NCBI GenBank assembly: GCA_964611645.1
Contig: CAZTAO010000078.1
Coordinates: 1 to 16,978 of the forward strand
DNA from: CAZTAO01 sp964611645
Lineage (GTDB): Bacteria > Armatimonadota > UBA5829
Direction of reading: 5' to 3'
Length of the DNA: 16,978 nt
Part shown: piece by piece, positions 1-7,603 of the stretch
Layout: every line of letters begins with the position of its first letter
Numbering within the stretch: the first letter of the stretch is position 1
Notes under the pieces: model-generated
Told to the model about the DNA's origin: nothing
Seen by the model: the letters and a program-made list of their open reading frames with translations, nothing else
Databases searched by the model: none
Made by a program: the position numbers and the translations under genes

Positions 1-624
1 CACGACTAGCAGCGGCATAACGCAAAGCCGTGTCCAGATGACCGGGTGCGGTACACGGCTGAATAATTCCGCAGCCAGATGAAGCGGCGTTTCACCTTTC
101 TTGTTTGAGCACTTGACGTCAGCAGCGTGCTGGAGCAGGAGTTTGGTGAGTTGATGCCCCCCATCAGCGACCACTACTTTGTTCGCTCGGTGCAGAGGGG
201 TGTTGCCGTCCTTATCCTGACAATTGACATCGGCGCCGTGTTCAAGCAGGAGTTCAGCGATGTCGCAATTGTTCTCAGAAGATGCCATAAGCAAAGGAGT
301 TTGGCTCCCATAGGTCTTACAGTTAACATTGGCACCGTGTTCGACAAGAAGCTTTACTAGTTCCAGATGTCCATTCTCTACAGCGAGGAACAGCGGCGTC
401 TCCCCTAGGCTAAGCTCAAGGTCGATACCGCTGCCGTGTTCGATCAGCAGCGTTGCCGCCTCGTAATGACCATGCTGAGCAGCGACGTGAAGCGGGGTTT
501 TGTATTCATCGTTGGGATCTTTCTGATTAACATTTGCTCCTCGAAGAGGCCACCACGATTTCCGCAGCAACTGGGAGATCTTAGCCACATCGCCCGTTCT
601 AGCAGCCTCGTGTATCTTTGACAT
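1..624 (-). CDS. Ankyrin-repeat protein, 3' end outside the window
   Basis: Seen: an open minus-strand frame starts with ATG at 624, preceded by GGAGGA with 7-nt spacing, and runs off the left edge. After an N-terminal cap (MSKIHEAARTGDVAKISQLL) come about five ankyrin units with the usual TPLH...A..GH....LL..HGA.VN pattern: TPLHVAAQHGHYEAATLLIE, TPLFLAVENGHLELVKLLVE, TPLLMASSENNCDIAELLLE, TPLHRANK...LTKLLLQHAA and TPLHLAAE. No signal peptide or membrane segment is visible. Family knowledge: ankyrin repeats mediate protein-protein contacts and do not indicate a specific function. Odd: beyond TPLHLAAE (about position 70) the frame stops looking like ankyrin, but the neighbouring frame reads GHLDTALRYAAASR (positions 43-1), a good ankyrin continuation. 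This implies a frameshift or sequence error between about 43 and 75. Third codon positions look less GC-biased than in the plus-strand genes. Confidence 0.85.
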   Translation of the reverse strand, partial: MSKIHEAARTGDVAKISQLLRKSWWPLRGANVNQKDPNDEYKTPLHVAAQHGHYEAATLLIEHGSGIDLELSLGETPLFLAVENGHLELVKLLVEHGANVNCKTYGSQTPLLMASSENNCDIAELLLEHGADVNCQDKDGNTPLHRANKVVVADGGHQLTKLLLQHAADVKCSNKKGETPLHLAAELFSRVPHPVIWTRLCVMPLLVV

Positions 625-969
625 CCTGTTGTCCTCCGGAATCCGTTGTCGTTCATTGTATTTGTACCGCACCGCGTTACCTGGATACGGTTGTGCGTTA
701 TGCCCCCGCTGGTCGTACAGACTGGTTTTGGTAGTGCTGCCGGGATCCAGCGGCGTCTTGAAGCCCGGCTTCCTCAACCGCCAGAAGCGATTCTAAGCGC
801 GTGGAAAGTCTAGCATGCCAGTTCCCAGCTCGTCAATGTTCCGAAATGTCCTGCCACGGACCGTGTGTTCTTTGAGCGCTTTCAGCTTCTGCAACTTGCC
901 GGCTTTCCCATAAACGGCATTCGTTGAACCACCTGCAGCACCCGAGTAACGAATAGTCTCCAGCCCCTC
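625..969 (-). pseudogene. Gene-poor stretch with coding-like remnants
   Basis: No intact gene is visible here. On the minus strand, in the same frame as the remnant ending at 970 and the ankyrin gene starting at 624, there is an open segment 969-796 with no start codon of its own near its head. It includes KAGKLQKLKALKEHTVRGR followed by NIDELGTGMLDFPRA, then TAG (795-793). Shifting frame by one at the stop continues as LESLLAVEEAG. Further on, the original frame reads SLYDQRGHNAQPYPGNAVRY up to the ankyrin start. These peptides look protein-like and suggest a decayed gene with frameshifts. I do not recognise the family with confidence. DELGTGMLDFP resembles the C-terminal strand of sugar-phosphate-isomerase-type TIM barrels, but this is only a resemblance. 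It could also be chance. Confidence 0.3.
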
Positions 970-1293
970 TCACCTAATCAACCCCTCAACCGCCGCAGCT
1001 ACTTCCTCCCTCACCTGCTCGTATTTGGATTGGTCCATCTCGTATTGGACCAGGTCGGTTGTCACGGTTCGGGCATGTTGGGTGGCTTGGTTGGCTTTCT
1101 TTTGGGCATTCTTGTTGGTGGGGTTGGCTTTTACCAGGTTCTCCAGCGTGGTCAGATACTCGTAGTCCTCTTCGCCGTCCCGCATGGTTTCCAGGCGTAT
1201 GCTTGGGAGGGGCTTGTCCGGGGTGGGGCCTGGGTATATGCTGAAGCCGTCTCCGGGGGTGGCGTCGAGCGGGCTGAAATCGATATACGATCT
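970..1293 (-). pseudogene. 5'-truncated tail of a GH123/DUF4091-type protein
   Basis: Seen: a minus-strand open frame ends at TGA 972-970 and is closed upstream by TAG at 1341-1339. It reads GDGFSIYPGPTPDKPLPSIR followed by LETMRDGEEDYEYLTTLENL, then a charged helical tail. Family knowledge: a GDG...YPG...PSIRLE..RDG.EDYEYL block is the typical C-terminal end of GH123/DUF4091 proteins. The intact gene at 2058-4466 has the related WEAVREGIEDYETLAMLRDA. The whole catalytic part is missing, and the only in-frame ATG (1185) lies inside the conserved block, so this is best read as a leftover 3' fragment rather than a small gene. The family-like sequence starts near a hairpin at 1294-1314 just behind the rubrerythrin stop. 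I infer that a deletion or rearrangement joined the two. Confidence 0.7.
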
Positions 1294-1314
1294 GGTGCGA
1301 TCTGCAATCGCACC
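1294..1314 (-). terminator. Hairpin after the rubrerythrin stop
   Basis: A perfect 8-bp stem GGTGCGAT/ATCGCACC with a 5-nt loop lies about 30 nt beyond the minus-strand rubrerythrin stop. No T-run follows, so it may be a processing or Rho-type structure or a small repeat rather than a classic terminator. It also marks where the truncated GH fragment starts to resemble its family. Confidence 0.35.
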
Positions 1315-1342
1315 CGCACAAGAACCGGATAGCCTCGGCTAC

Positions 1343-1930
1343 CTACGCCTCCGCCTGCGTTGCGTGAATATCCAGATGGTCCGACTCTATCTCCACCAGC
1401 GCTTCGAAGAACTCCTTCATCCTCGGTTCCACGGCCTCCTGCGCAAACCGCGAGTAGGAGCTTATGGCCCGCGTCTCACGCTCGTGGCCTTCCTTTGAGT
1501 TGACGCCCGCGTCAGGGCTGCACACAGACGCCCGCAGCTCCGGCACGCTGATCTTCAGGAACTTACATACGGCGGACGCATGCTCGCGCTCTATCTTCAT
1601 CAGAGCCTTGAACTCTGCCTGCATATACTCATCGCCGGCCTTCTTTGCGCTTGCGGATGAGCAGGTATAGAATGCGGTATTGTCCAGCTCTAGCTGCAGA
1701 GCCGCTGTGAGGTTCTTCCGGGTGAGCTCGCTCAACTCCACGTTGAACTCATCGGGGTTCCATTCCGCGGCATCGACCAGGAACTTGGCATACGCCCCGC
1801 AGAAAGGGCATCGAGACGGCGCAGCTACTCCGATATATGGGTCGCCGCATATCCTGCATCTGAAAAGCTTGGTCTTCAAAGGATCACTCTCCTCGTATGG
1901 TATTCCATTTACTATTACCCACTTCGGCAC
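1343..1930 (-). CDS. Rubrerythrin-like diiron protein with N-terminal rubredoxin domain
   Basis: 195 residues, cytoplasmic. Residues 1-50 form a rubredoxin-like metal site with two Cys pairs (C25/C28 in CRICG and C41/C44 in CPFCG). Residues ~65-190 form a ferritin-like four-helix domain with the diiron ligand pattern: E81, E114-x-x-H117, E152 and E182-x-x-H185. Family knowledge: rubrerythrins use the diiron site to reduce hydrogen peroxide with electrons from the rubredoxin centre, protecting anaerobes and microaerophiles. Here the rubredoxin part comes first (reverse rubrerythrin order) rather than at the C-terminus. The start is GTG at 1930; the upstream GAGG is close (3 nt), so the exact start is less certain than the gene. 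Its 5' end faces the plus-strand GH unit across ~127 bp, a divergent promoter region. Confidence 0.9.
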   Translation of the reverse strand: MPKWVIVNGIPYEESDPLKTKLFRCRICGDPYIGVAAPSRCPFCGAYAKFLVDAAEWNPDEFNVELSELTRKNLTAALQLELDNTAFYTCSSASAKKAGDEYMQAEFKALMKIEREHASAVCKFLKISVPELRASVCSPDAGVNSKEGHERETRAISSYSRFAQEAVEPRMKEFFEALVEIESDHLDIHATQAEA

Positions 1931-1955
1931 TCGCCTCGCGTTTGCCTTCGCCGCG

Positions 1956-1985
1956 TTAGCGAAGCACCCCTGAACCTGCTATACT
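1956..1985 (+). promoter_or_regulatory. Possible promoter for the GH unit
   Basis: TATACT at 1980-1985 is a good -10 match, inside GCTATACT, the same octamer seen before the gene at 12096. The candidate -35 (TTAGCG, 1956-1961, 18-nt spacer) is weak. The site lies 72 nt before the start at 2058, just upstream of the divergent rubrerythrin start. Confidence 0.35.
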
Positions 1986-2057
1986 TTTCAATGCGGGTTG
2001 GATGGTCCGGAAGCTCTTCCCGCCTGATTACCAATAAATCCCTGAATTGAGGACAAT

Positions 2058-4466
2058 ATGAGACGAGTCACCGTTGTTCTTGCTCTGCTCGCTATAGTAT
2101 TTGCGAGCGCAACAGCTTGCGCTTCAGCCGAGAACATTGCCATGGGCAAGACCTACACGTGGGAAGCGGCCCCCAGATACGCGGGCTGCACCGACGATGC
2201 CGACACTACGCAGCTCACCGACGGCAAGTTCAGCGACGGCCCGGAGATTATGTGGCTGCAGAAGTCGACTGTAGGCTGGCAGGACACCATGCCGGTGGTT
2301 GTTACGGTCGACCTCGGCACGATCCAGCCGATCTCCGGCGCGGGCTACAGCACCGCAAGCGACTCCGACAACAACGTCGCCTGGCCTAACGCTGTGTTTG
2401 TGCTCACAAGTGACGACCAGAAGTCGTGGCGGAAGGCGGGCGACCTCGTAAGGCTGGCCCGACCGGACGGCACGCTTCCCCCGCGCGGCCATTATCTCTA
2501 CAAGTCGGAAAGCCTGCAGACAAAGGGCCGCTACGTGCGGTTTGTGATAGTCCCCAAGGCCCGCTACACGTTCTGCGATGAAGTGGAAGTGTACCTCGGC
2601 CCGGAGTCTTTGGTAGCTGCGGAGCCGAAGGGTGAGCTAGTCACCGATCTGGCCAGGCTCAGTCGCACAATTGCCACCAATCGGGGCATACAAAACCGCC
2701 TGCTCGCGGATGGGAATGTAGTCCGCGCACTGCTGGCAGCCAGTCGGCTTCCTGATGCAAAGAAGACCGCGCTGAGCGCCAGGTTGGACGCGCTTGCCAA
2801 AGCCGCCGTCACCCTGCCCGACGCCTACCCCGACACATTCACCACAGTCTTCCCGATCAACAACGTCCACGCGGGAATCCTTGCGGTCAACAGCGCCATC
2901 CTGCGATCCCGGGGCCTGCCTGCAATCTACGCGGCCAAGGTGGACCGCTACGACTACATCACTCCGTTCGTCCCGTCTTCTGCCCGCGTCCCCACTCTTG
3001 CCATAGACATGCTGAAGGGTGAGATCCGGGCCGACGCCATCGCCCTCACCAACGCTTCCGACAAGCAGATGACGGTCAAGATCCAGGCAAAGGGCCTCCC
3101 AGGCGGGGCTTGCCCCAAGTGGCTGACAGTCTCGGCCATTCCCTGGACCGACACCACCGGCGGCGTTCCGGTTGCCACTGCCCTGCCAAAGGCCACCGTG
3201 CAGAGTGGAACCTACGTGGTGACCCTCCCCGCCGGCCTTCAGACCAAGCTGTGGCTGAGTGTCGACTCCGCCTCCATCGCGCCCGGCAAGTACCAGGGCA
3301 AGCTGCTGATAGACGGCGGCGGCAAGTCCCTGCGCGTGCCCTTCTCGCTGAAAGTTTCCAAGGTGCGGATGAACCGCCCCCGGCTCTCGCTGGGTATGTG
3401 GGACTACTCCCTGGACGGTCGCTTCGGCAAGAACACAGACGCTGCGGTGAAGATGATGACATCGCACTTCGTGGATAGCCCGTGGGCAACCAACGGCGCG
3501 ATCCCATGGCCCAAGGAGGCCGACTTTGACGCCGGGGGCAACCTGGTCAGTCCATTGGACTTCACCAACCTGGATAAGTGGGTTGCTATGTGGCCCGGCG
3601 CCCGCAGATACCTTGTGTTCTGCAACGTGCAGGGCTGGTACGCTTTCGCCGGGGCAAAGATGAGCACGCCGGAGTTCGATGCCAGAGTCGGCGCCTGGGC
3701 CAAAGCCCTTTCCGAGCACATGAGGTCTCTCAAGCTCAAGCCCCAGCAACTGGGTCTGCTGCTGGTAGATGAGCCGTCGACCGATGAGCAGGACGTGCAG
3801 ATCGTGGCCTGGGCAAAAGCTATCAAGGCCGCCGCGCCGGAGATCACCCTCTTCCAGGACCCGACCTGGGCCAGGTCTGACCAAACCGCCAACCAGCAGG
3901 CCATCACCCTGGCCGACATTATCTGCCCGGAAATCCCCGGATACAAGCGGGGTGGGGCGGAGGTCGCCAAATACTACGAGGACTTGCGGCAGGCCGGCCA
4001 CCAGATGTGGTTCTACCAGTGCAACGGCCCGGTCAAGCTCTTTGACCCCTATCGCTACCAGCGCCTCCAGGCCTGGCACGCGTTTGCCAACGGAATGGTG
4101 GGCGAGGGCTTCTGGTCGTTCTTCGATACCGGCGGCGCACAAAGCTGTTGGAACGAGTATGTTGCCCCGGGGAACTGCTACGCGCCGGTGTTCGTCGACC
4201 CCAAGGGTTTCACCACCGCCATCCACTGGGAAGCTGTTCGCGAGGGCATAGAGGACTACGAGACCCTGGCGATGCTGCGGGATGCGGCGGGGCGCACTAA
4301 GGACAGAGAGTTCAAGGCGGAAGCTGTTGAACTGCTCAGGGCTGCGCCGACCGCGGTGATCGGTGATTACAGCGACAACTACATGTGGAACATACCCGCC
4401 GACAGGTCCGCGGCCGATGTCTACCGGAGCGTGGCCCTGCTGCTGCTGGAGAAACTGAGCAAGTAA
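2058..4466 (+). CDS. Secreted GH123/DUF4091-like glycosidase with discoidin-type N-terminal domain
   Basis: 802 residues. The start ATG at 2058 has TGAGGA 6-7 nt upstream. A signal peptide (~residues 1-24) ends in CASA before ENIA. Residues ~25-180 resemble an F5/8-type C (discoidin-like) carbohydrate-binding sandwich: ENIAMGKTYTW at the head, DGKFSDG, VVTVDLGTIQPISG, GRYVRFVIVP. Residues ~185-460 include helical and Ig-like beta segments. Residues ~460-800 form the GH123/DUF4091-type barrel, with LGLLLVDEPS holding the adjacent acid pair D571-E572 and WEAVREGIEDYETLAMLRDA near the end. Family knowledge: GH123 members are beta-N-acetylgalactosaminidases using substrate-assisted catalysis with an Asp-Glu pair; many relatives are uncharacterised. 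The substrate is not provable from sequence. It is followed after 14 nt by the next gene, probably in one operon. A truncated relative lies at 970-1293 on the other strand. Confidence 0.85.
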   Translation: MRRVTVVLALLAIVFASATACASAENIAMGKTYTWEAAPRYAGCTDDADTTQLTDGKFSDGPEIMWLQKSTVGWQDTMPVVVTVDLGTIQPISGAGYSTASDSDNNVAWPNAVFVLTSDDQKSWRKAGDLVRLARPDGTLPPRGHYLYKSESLQTKGRYVRFVIVPKARYTFCDEVEVYLGPESLVAAEPKGELVTDLARLSRTIATNRGIQNRLLADGNVVRALLAASRLPDAKKTALSARLDALAKAAVTLPDAYPDTFTTVFPINNVHAGILAVNSAILRSRGLPAIYAAKVDRYDYITPFVPSSARVPTLAIDMLKGEIRADAIALTNASDKQMTVKIQAKGLPGGACPKWLTVSAIPWTDTTGGVPVATALPKATVQSGTYVVTLPAGLQTKLWLSVDSASIAPGKYQGKLLIDGGGKSLRVPFSLKVSKVRMNRPRLSLGMWDYSLDGRFGKNTDAAVKMMTSHFVDSPWATNGAIPWPKEADFDAGGNLVSPLDFTNLDKWVAMWPGARRYLVFCNVQGWYAFAGAKMSTPEFDARVGAWAKALSEHMRSLKLKPQQLGLLLVDEPSTDEQDVQIVAWAKAIKAAAPEITLFQDPTWARSDQTANQQAITLADIICPEIPGYKRGGAEVAKYYEDLRQAGHQMWFYQCNGPVKLFDPYRYQRLQAWHAFANGMVGEGFWSFFDTGGAQSCWNEYVAPGNCYAPVFVDPKGFTTAIHWEAVREGIEDYETLAMLRDAAGRTKDREFKAEAVELLRAAPTAVIGDYSDNYMWNIPADRSAADVYRSVALLLLEKLSK

Positions 4467-4480
4467 GGGAGTATTGCGAA

Positions 4481-6448
4481 ATGCGTGGAGTTGAGAAGAC
4501 AGCTCAAGGCTGGCGGCTTTCGGTCGACGGCATGATACTCGATATAGACGGGGCCTCCGGCAGCCTGAGCCGGCTGGTGATCACCGCCGACCAGGAGTTC
4601 CTCTGGACCAACCGCCCCGGCGCGGTGTCGGTCCGCGACGACCTTCTGGAGCACACGTTCGGCCCCAAAGACCTCCAGCAGGCCCGGATCGAGCCGACGG
4701 ATACCGGCCTCACGATCCACAAGTCGTTCAAGGGCGCGCCGTGGCTGCTTACGGAGAAATACACGCTCGATGGCGACGCCATAGCCTGGGCTGCCGAGGT
4801 TGCTATGGACGCGGGCGACTTCCGCTCCTGCGCCGTGAGCATGAGCATTCCGTGGCCTACGGGGCAGATGTTCGGGCATTACGGGATGGAGTTCTGGGCG
4901 GCAAAGGAAAAGATGCCCTCCGCTCCGCACCGCTTCGCCGGAATATCGCTGGAATATGGCGAGATCACCAGCGGCATCCTCATGCCTGCTCTCTGCTGCT
5001 ACCGGGCGGAGGAAAAGGCCGGCTTGCTGCTGACCATGCCCTTCGATTTCCGCACCCCGCGATTCAGTTTCAACAGCGCCTACCGCGAGCCTGAGCTTGA
5101 AATGCGCTTCGACTGGCTCGCGCTCGGCCCCGGCAAACCCGCCCGCACAAGCCTGCTGATGCACGGAACCGGCGGCCACTGGCGACCGGCGCTGGGCTGG
5201 CTCTATGGCCGTTTCAAGGAGTATTTCGAGCCGCGCTCAACCCTCACCGACAGCCTATGGGGTGGGCATACTTCCGGCTGGTCGGACGTCCCCGCAGATG
5301 AAGCCCACGCAATGAAAGAGCTTGGAATGACCTGGCAGGAAATGCATATGCACTTCCCCGCCTACGGCAACTACCACCCCGAGGGCATCGATTCCTGGCC
5401 GATAGGTCACTGGCTGATCGACCCAAGGCCCTGCGAAGATGATCGGGCCAAAGCTCTGGTCACAGCGGACATAATGCGCCGCACTATCAAGAACCTCCAC
5501 TCGGAGGGCATAGCCGCCCTGCCGTATATCCAGGTGACCGGGGACGCCGACGATGAGCGCGTGGCCCCGCTGTTCGAATCATCGATGGCTCGCGACCGCG
5601 ACGGCAACACTATCAGCAGCTACTTCGGCTGCCACCAGATCAACTCCGACCCCTCGCTGCCGTTCGGCCAGGACATGATCCGTCAGATAAGGGGGATGGT
5701 CTCACGGTTTCCCGAAATGGACGGTGTGTTTGTAGACCAGCTCTGCTACAACTACCTGGACACCGCGCACGACGACGGCGTGACCGCGGTCAACAATCGC
5801 CCGGCCTACATGACCGGCTTCAACTACCTCCCCCACCTGGAACTGCTATCGGCCCTGCTGCATCCGGGCAAGGTCATCATAGGCAACGGCCCGCAGAGCA
5901 TCGGCGTGATGAAGCATGTGGACGCTTACATGGCGGAGGGGGAGGGTTGGCTTTGCGACCACCTCCAATACTACAGCCTGGCCAAGCCGATGTTTTTCCT
6001 GAGCTACGCGGGCGGCGAGCAGGCGGTGGAGAAGATGTTCCAGCAGTGCCTGGTCTACGGCGCGGGCTTCACCAGCACAGCCTCGGCCCTGCCGCACAAG
6101 GACGTCTACGACCTCTACATGCCCCTGCTCCAAAGGCTCTACCGCCGCAGGTGGCTCTTCGACCCCAACCCGATCACTCTCCCGAGCGGCTTCAGCGGCA
6201 GCCTGTTCCAAAGCCCGAGCGGCTCCCTGGTATCCGGCATAGTGAGCAGCTTCCACGCCCACACCGGAGCCACGAGCGCGCCGCAGACGGTGAAAGTTGA
6301 GTCCAGATCAGCCGCCGGCACAACCAAAGTAATCCTGAGGGAACTAGGCAAGGAACCAACCAGCATACCGTTCTCCATAGACGGTGGCACAATCCAATTC
6401 GACATCCCGGGCGATGCTGTTGCTTTGGTGGCGGAGTTGGAGAAGTAG
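4481..6448 (+). CDS. Cytoplasmic glycoside-hydrolase-like barrel protein
   Basis: 655 residues. The ATG at 4481 is preceded by GGGAG about 9 nt upstream; the open frame extends back to 4385 inside the previous gene, but that part overlaps coding sequence and is unlikely to be used. No signal peptide. Residues ~1-270 look like a beta-sandwich (many short strands, VSVRDDLLEHTFGPKDLQQA, YGMEFWAAKE). Residues ~275-560 look like a (beta/alpha)8 barrel: LGMTWQEMHMHFPAYGNYHP, ALPYIQVTGDADDE, and MDGVFVDQLCYNYLDTAH with D414 and D419 as candidate acidic residues. A small beta domain closes the protein. This architecture is shared by GH31/GH36-like and several unclassified families; I cannot assign one. 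With the secreted partner upstream I infer that it processes an imported oligosaccharide. Confidence 0.75.
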   Translation: MRGVEKTAQGWRLSVDGMILDIDGASGSLSRLVITADQEFLWTNRPGAVSVRDDLLEHTFGPKDLQQARIEPTDTGLTIHKSFKGAPWLLTEKYTLDGDAIAWAAEVAMDAGDFRSCAVSMSIPWPTGQMFGHYGMEFWAAKEKMPSAPHRFAGISLEYGEITSGILMPALCCYRAEEKAGLLLTMPFDFRTPRFSFNSAYREPELEMRFDWLALGPGKPARTSLLMHGTGGHWRPALGWLYGRFKEYFEPRSTLTDSLWGGHTSGWSDVPADEAHAMKELGMTWQEMHMHFPAYGNYHPEGIDSWPIGHWLIDPRPCEDDRAKALVTADIMRRTIKNLHSEGIAALPYIQVTGDADDERVAPLFESSMARDRDGNTISSYFGCHQINSDPSLPFGQDMIRQIRGMVSRFPEMDGVFVDQLCYNYLDTAHDDGVTAVNNRPAYMTGFNYLPHLELLSALLHPGKVIIGNGPQSIGVMKHVDAYMAEGEGWLCDHLQYYSLAKPMFFLSYAGGEQAVEKMFQQCLVYGAGFTSTASALPHKDVYDLYMPLLQRLYRRRWLFDPNPITLPSGFSGSLFQSPSGSLVSGIVSSFHAHTGATSAPQTVKVESRSAAGTTKVILRELGKEPTSIPFSIDGGTIQFDIPGDAVALVAELEK

Positions 6449-6467
6449 GACTTGGCGTCATTCATTC

Positions 6468-6497
6468 CTGGGTGGTGATTTCCGAATCGCCACCCAG
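6468..6497 (+). terminator. Hairpin after the GH unit
   Basis: CTGGGTGGTGATT pairs with AATCGCCACCCAG (13 bp with one G-T pair, 4-nt loop), 20 nt after the stop at 6448. No T-run follows. It probably ends or stabilises the transcript of the two-gene unit. Confidence 0.45.
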
Positions 6498-6504
6498 CGA
6501 CTGT

Positions 6505-6528
6505 CCCCTGAACCTTCCCCTGAACCTT
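6505..6528 (+). repeat. Perfect tandem 12-mer before the MTAP promoter
   Basis: CCCCTGAACCTT occurs twice head to tail, ending 2 nt before the -35-like box at 6531. The position suits a regulator binding site, but no regulator is identified. Confidence 0.6.
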
Positions 6529-6530
6529 CG

Positions 6531-6560
6531 TTGACTGCCTCACTCCCAATACCCTACAAT
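6531..6560 (+). promoter_or_regulatory. Promoter-like site for the MTA phosphorylase gene
   Basis: TTGACT (6531-6536), an 18-nt spacer and TACAAT (6555-6560) resemble a sigma-70-type promoter, 26 nt before the start at 6586. This implies a short leader and transcription separate from the GH unit. Confidence 0.5.
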
Positions 6561-6585
6561 ACACCAGGACTATGTGAGGCGTTTG

Positions 6586-7449
6586 ATGAGCGGAACAGAC
6601 TGCGCGATAATCGGGGGAAGCACGGGATACCGGGCGCTGCACGGGGCGGAGGTTGCGAGCAGGGGCGAGAGCATCCGCACACCGTTTGGCGACTCCTCGC
6701 CGGTGCATACCATCGAGCGGGATGGATTCCAGGTCTACTACCTCTCCAGGCACGGCGAAGAGGGCTATCACCTCAATGCTTCCTCGGTCAACTACCGCGC
6801 CAACATCTGGGCGCTGAAGGAGATGGGAGTCGAGCGGATAGTCGCGTGGAGCGGGCCGGGCGCAATTGACGAGAGCCTGACACCCGGCGAACTCGTGATC
6901 CCGGCGGATATAATCGACGAGACCAAGTGCCGCGAGCACACATTCTACAAAGGCACGGGCCTTGGCTTCGTCCGGGAGAACCCTGTTTTCTGTCCCGATC
7001 TGGCCGCGCGTCTGGTAGAGGGGATAACCGCAGAGCAGGGCCATTCGCGGGATGGGATGGTCTATGTCTGCACCGAAGGCCCCAGGCTGGAGACCCCGGC
7101 GGAGATCCGCAAGCTCAAGACCATCGGCGGGCACCTGGTAGGGATGACCCTCGCCCCGGAAGCGTTTCTGGCGCGAGAGCTCGAAATCCACTACTGCCCG
7201 CTCTGCTACGTTACAAACTATGCCGAGGGCACAAAAGATCGCCCCTACAAACCCGGTGAGCTATTTGAGGGTATGCTGAATGGGGAGGAGAAAGCGGCAG
7301 TAGATGCAGCCTCCGCCAAGCTCCTGCGCGTGGCAATGGATGCGCTGCAGACCAAACCCGCCACCCAATGCCATTGCGCCCAGTCAATGGAGCGCTACCG
7401 CAGAAGAGGCGACATAGGCGAAGACTGGCGAACGTGGATAGCCAAGTAG
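6586..7449 (+). CDS. mtnP: S-methyl-5'-thioadenosine phosphorylase family protein
   Basis: 287 residues. The ATG at 6586 has TGAGG with 6-nt spacing; an in-frame GTG at 6574 overlaps that site and is the less likely start. Purine nucleoside phosphorylase fold of the MTAP type: IIGGSTGY near the N-terminus (phosphate-binding turn), SVNYRANIWALKEMGVERIV, VCTEGPRLETPAEIRKL, then MTLAPEAFLARELEIHYCPL and VTNYAEG. Family knowledge: it cleaves methylthioadenosine (or methylthioinosine) with phosphate to the base and 5-methylthioribose-1-phosphate, removing the by-product of polyamine synthesis. Sequence cannot separate MTA from MTI or adenosine specificity, so the symbol is a family label. The C-terminal tail has a CHC cluster and a basic stretch. 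The next gene, surE, is another nucleotide-salvage function but is separated by a 208-bp repeat-bearing gap. Confidence 0.88.
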   Translation: MSGTDCAIIGGSTGYRALHGAEVASRGESIRTPFGDSSPVHTIERDGFQVYYLSRHGEEGYHLNASSVNYRANIWALKEMGVERIVAWSGPGAIDESLTPGELVIPADIIDETKCREHTFYKGTGLGFVRENPVFCPDLAARLVEGITAEQGHSRDGMVYVCTEGPRLETPAEIRKLKTIGGHLVGMTLAPEAFLARELEIHYCPLCYVTNYAEGTKDRPYKPGELFEGMLNGEEKAAVDAASAKLLRVAMDALQTKPATQCHCAQSMERYRRRGDIGEDWRTWIAK

Positions 7450-7485
7450 AGGAACGAGAAGGATACGGAATCACGAGAAAGTGTT

Positions 7486-7591
7486 GTCATTCCGAAGGAG
7501 GAACGACTGAGGAATCTGCTGTTCGTCTTGGTTCTATCGTCTGATGGTTCTTGGGGTTGGGAAAAGCAGATTCCTCGTTCCTCGGAATGAC
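7486..7591. repeat. Large imperfect palindromic intergenic element
   Basis: The left arm begins GTCATTCCGAAGGAGGAACG and continues to AGGAATCTGC. The right arm read on the minus strand is GTCATTCCGAGGAACGAGG followed by AATCTGC. The arms match with small insertions in the left arm and enclose a ~35-nt loop region, giving a foldable ~106-nt unit. Elements with this ATTCCG..GGAACG..GGAATCTGC core occur as dispersed intergenic repeats in many bacteria. It sits between mtnP and surE, in an untranslated spacer. Confidence 0.8.
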
Positions 7592-7603
7592 TAGACTCAG
7601 GAT

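Noticed and set aside
970..1185. Independent small gene starting at ATG 1185
   Set aside because: The family-like sequence continues upstream of this ATG, so the frame is the tail of a larger lost gene.
2637..4226. Long open frame on the minus strand inside the GH123-like gene
   Set aside because: It mirrors the strong codon bias of the plus-strand gene, has no recognisable motifs and starts and ends within it.
4385..4480. Upstream extension of the barrel protein
   Set aside because: It overlaps the coding end of the previous gene and gives an arginine-rich, non-conserved-looking segment; ATG 4481 fits a two-gene operon.
6139..7191. Minus-strand open frame spanning the gap between the barrel gene and mtnP
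   Set aside because: It is antisense to two convincing genes and crosses the hairpin and promoter region; composition is of the shadow type.
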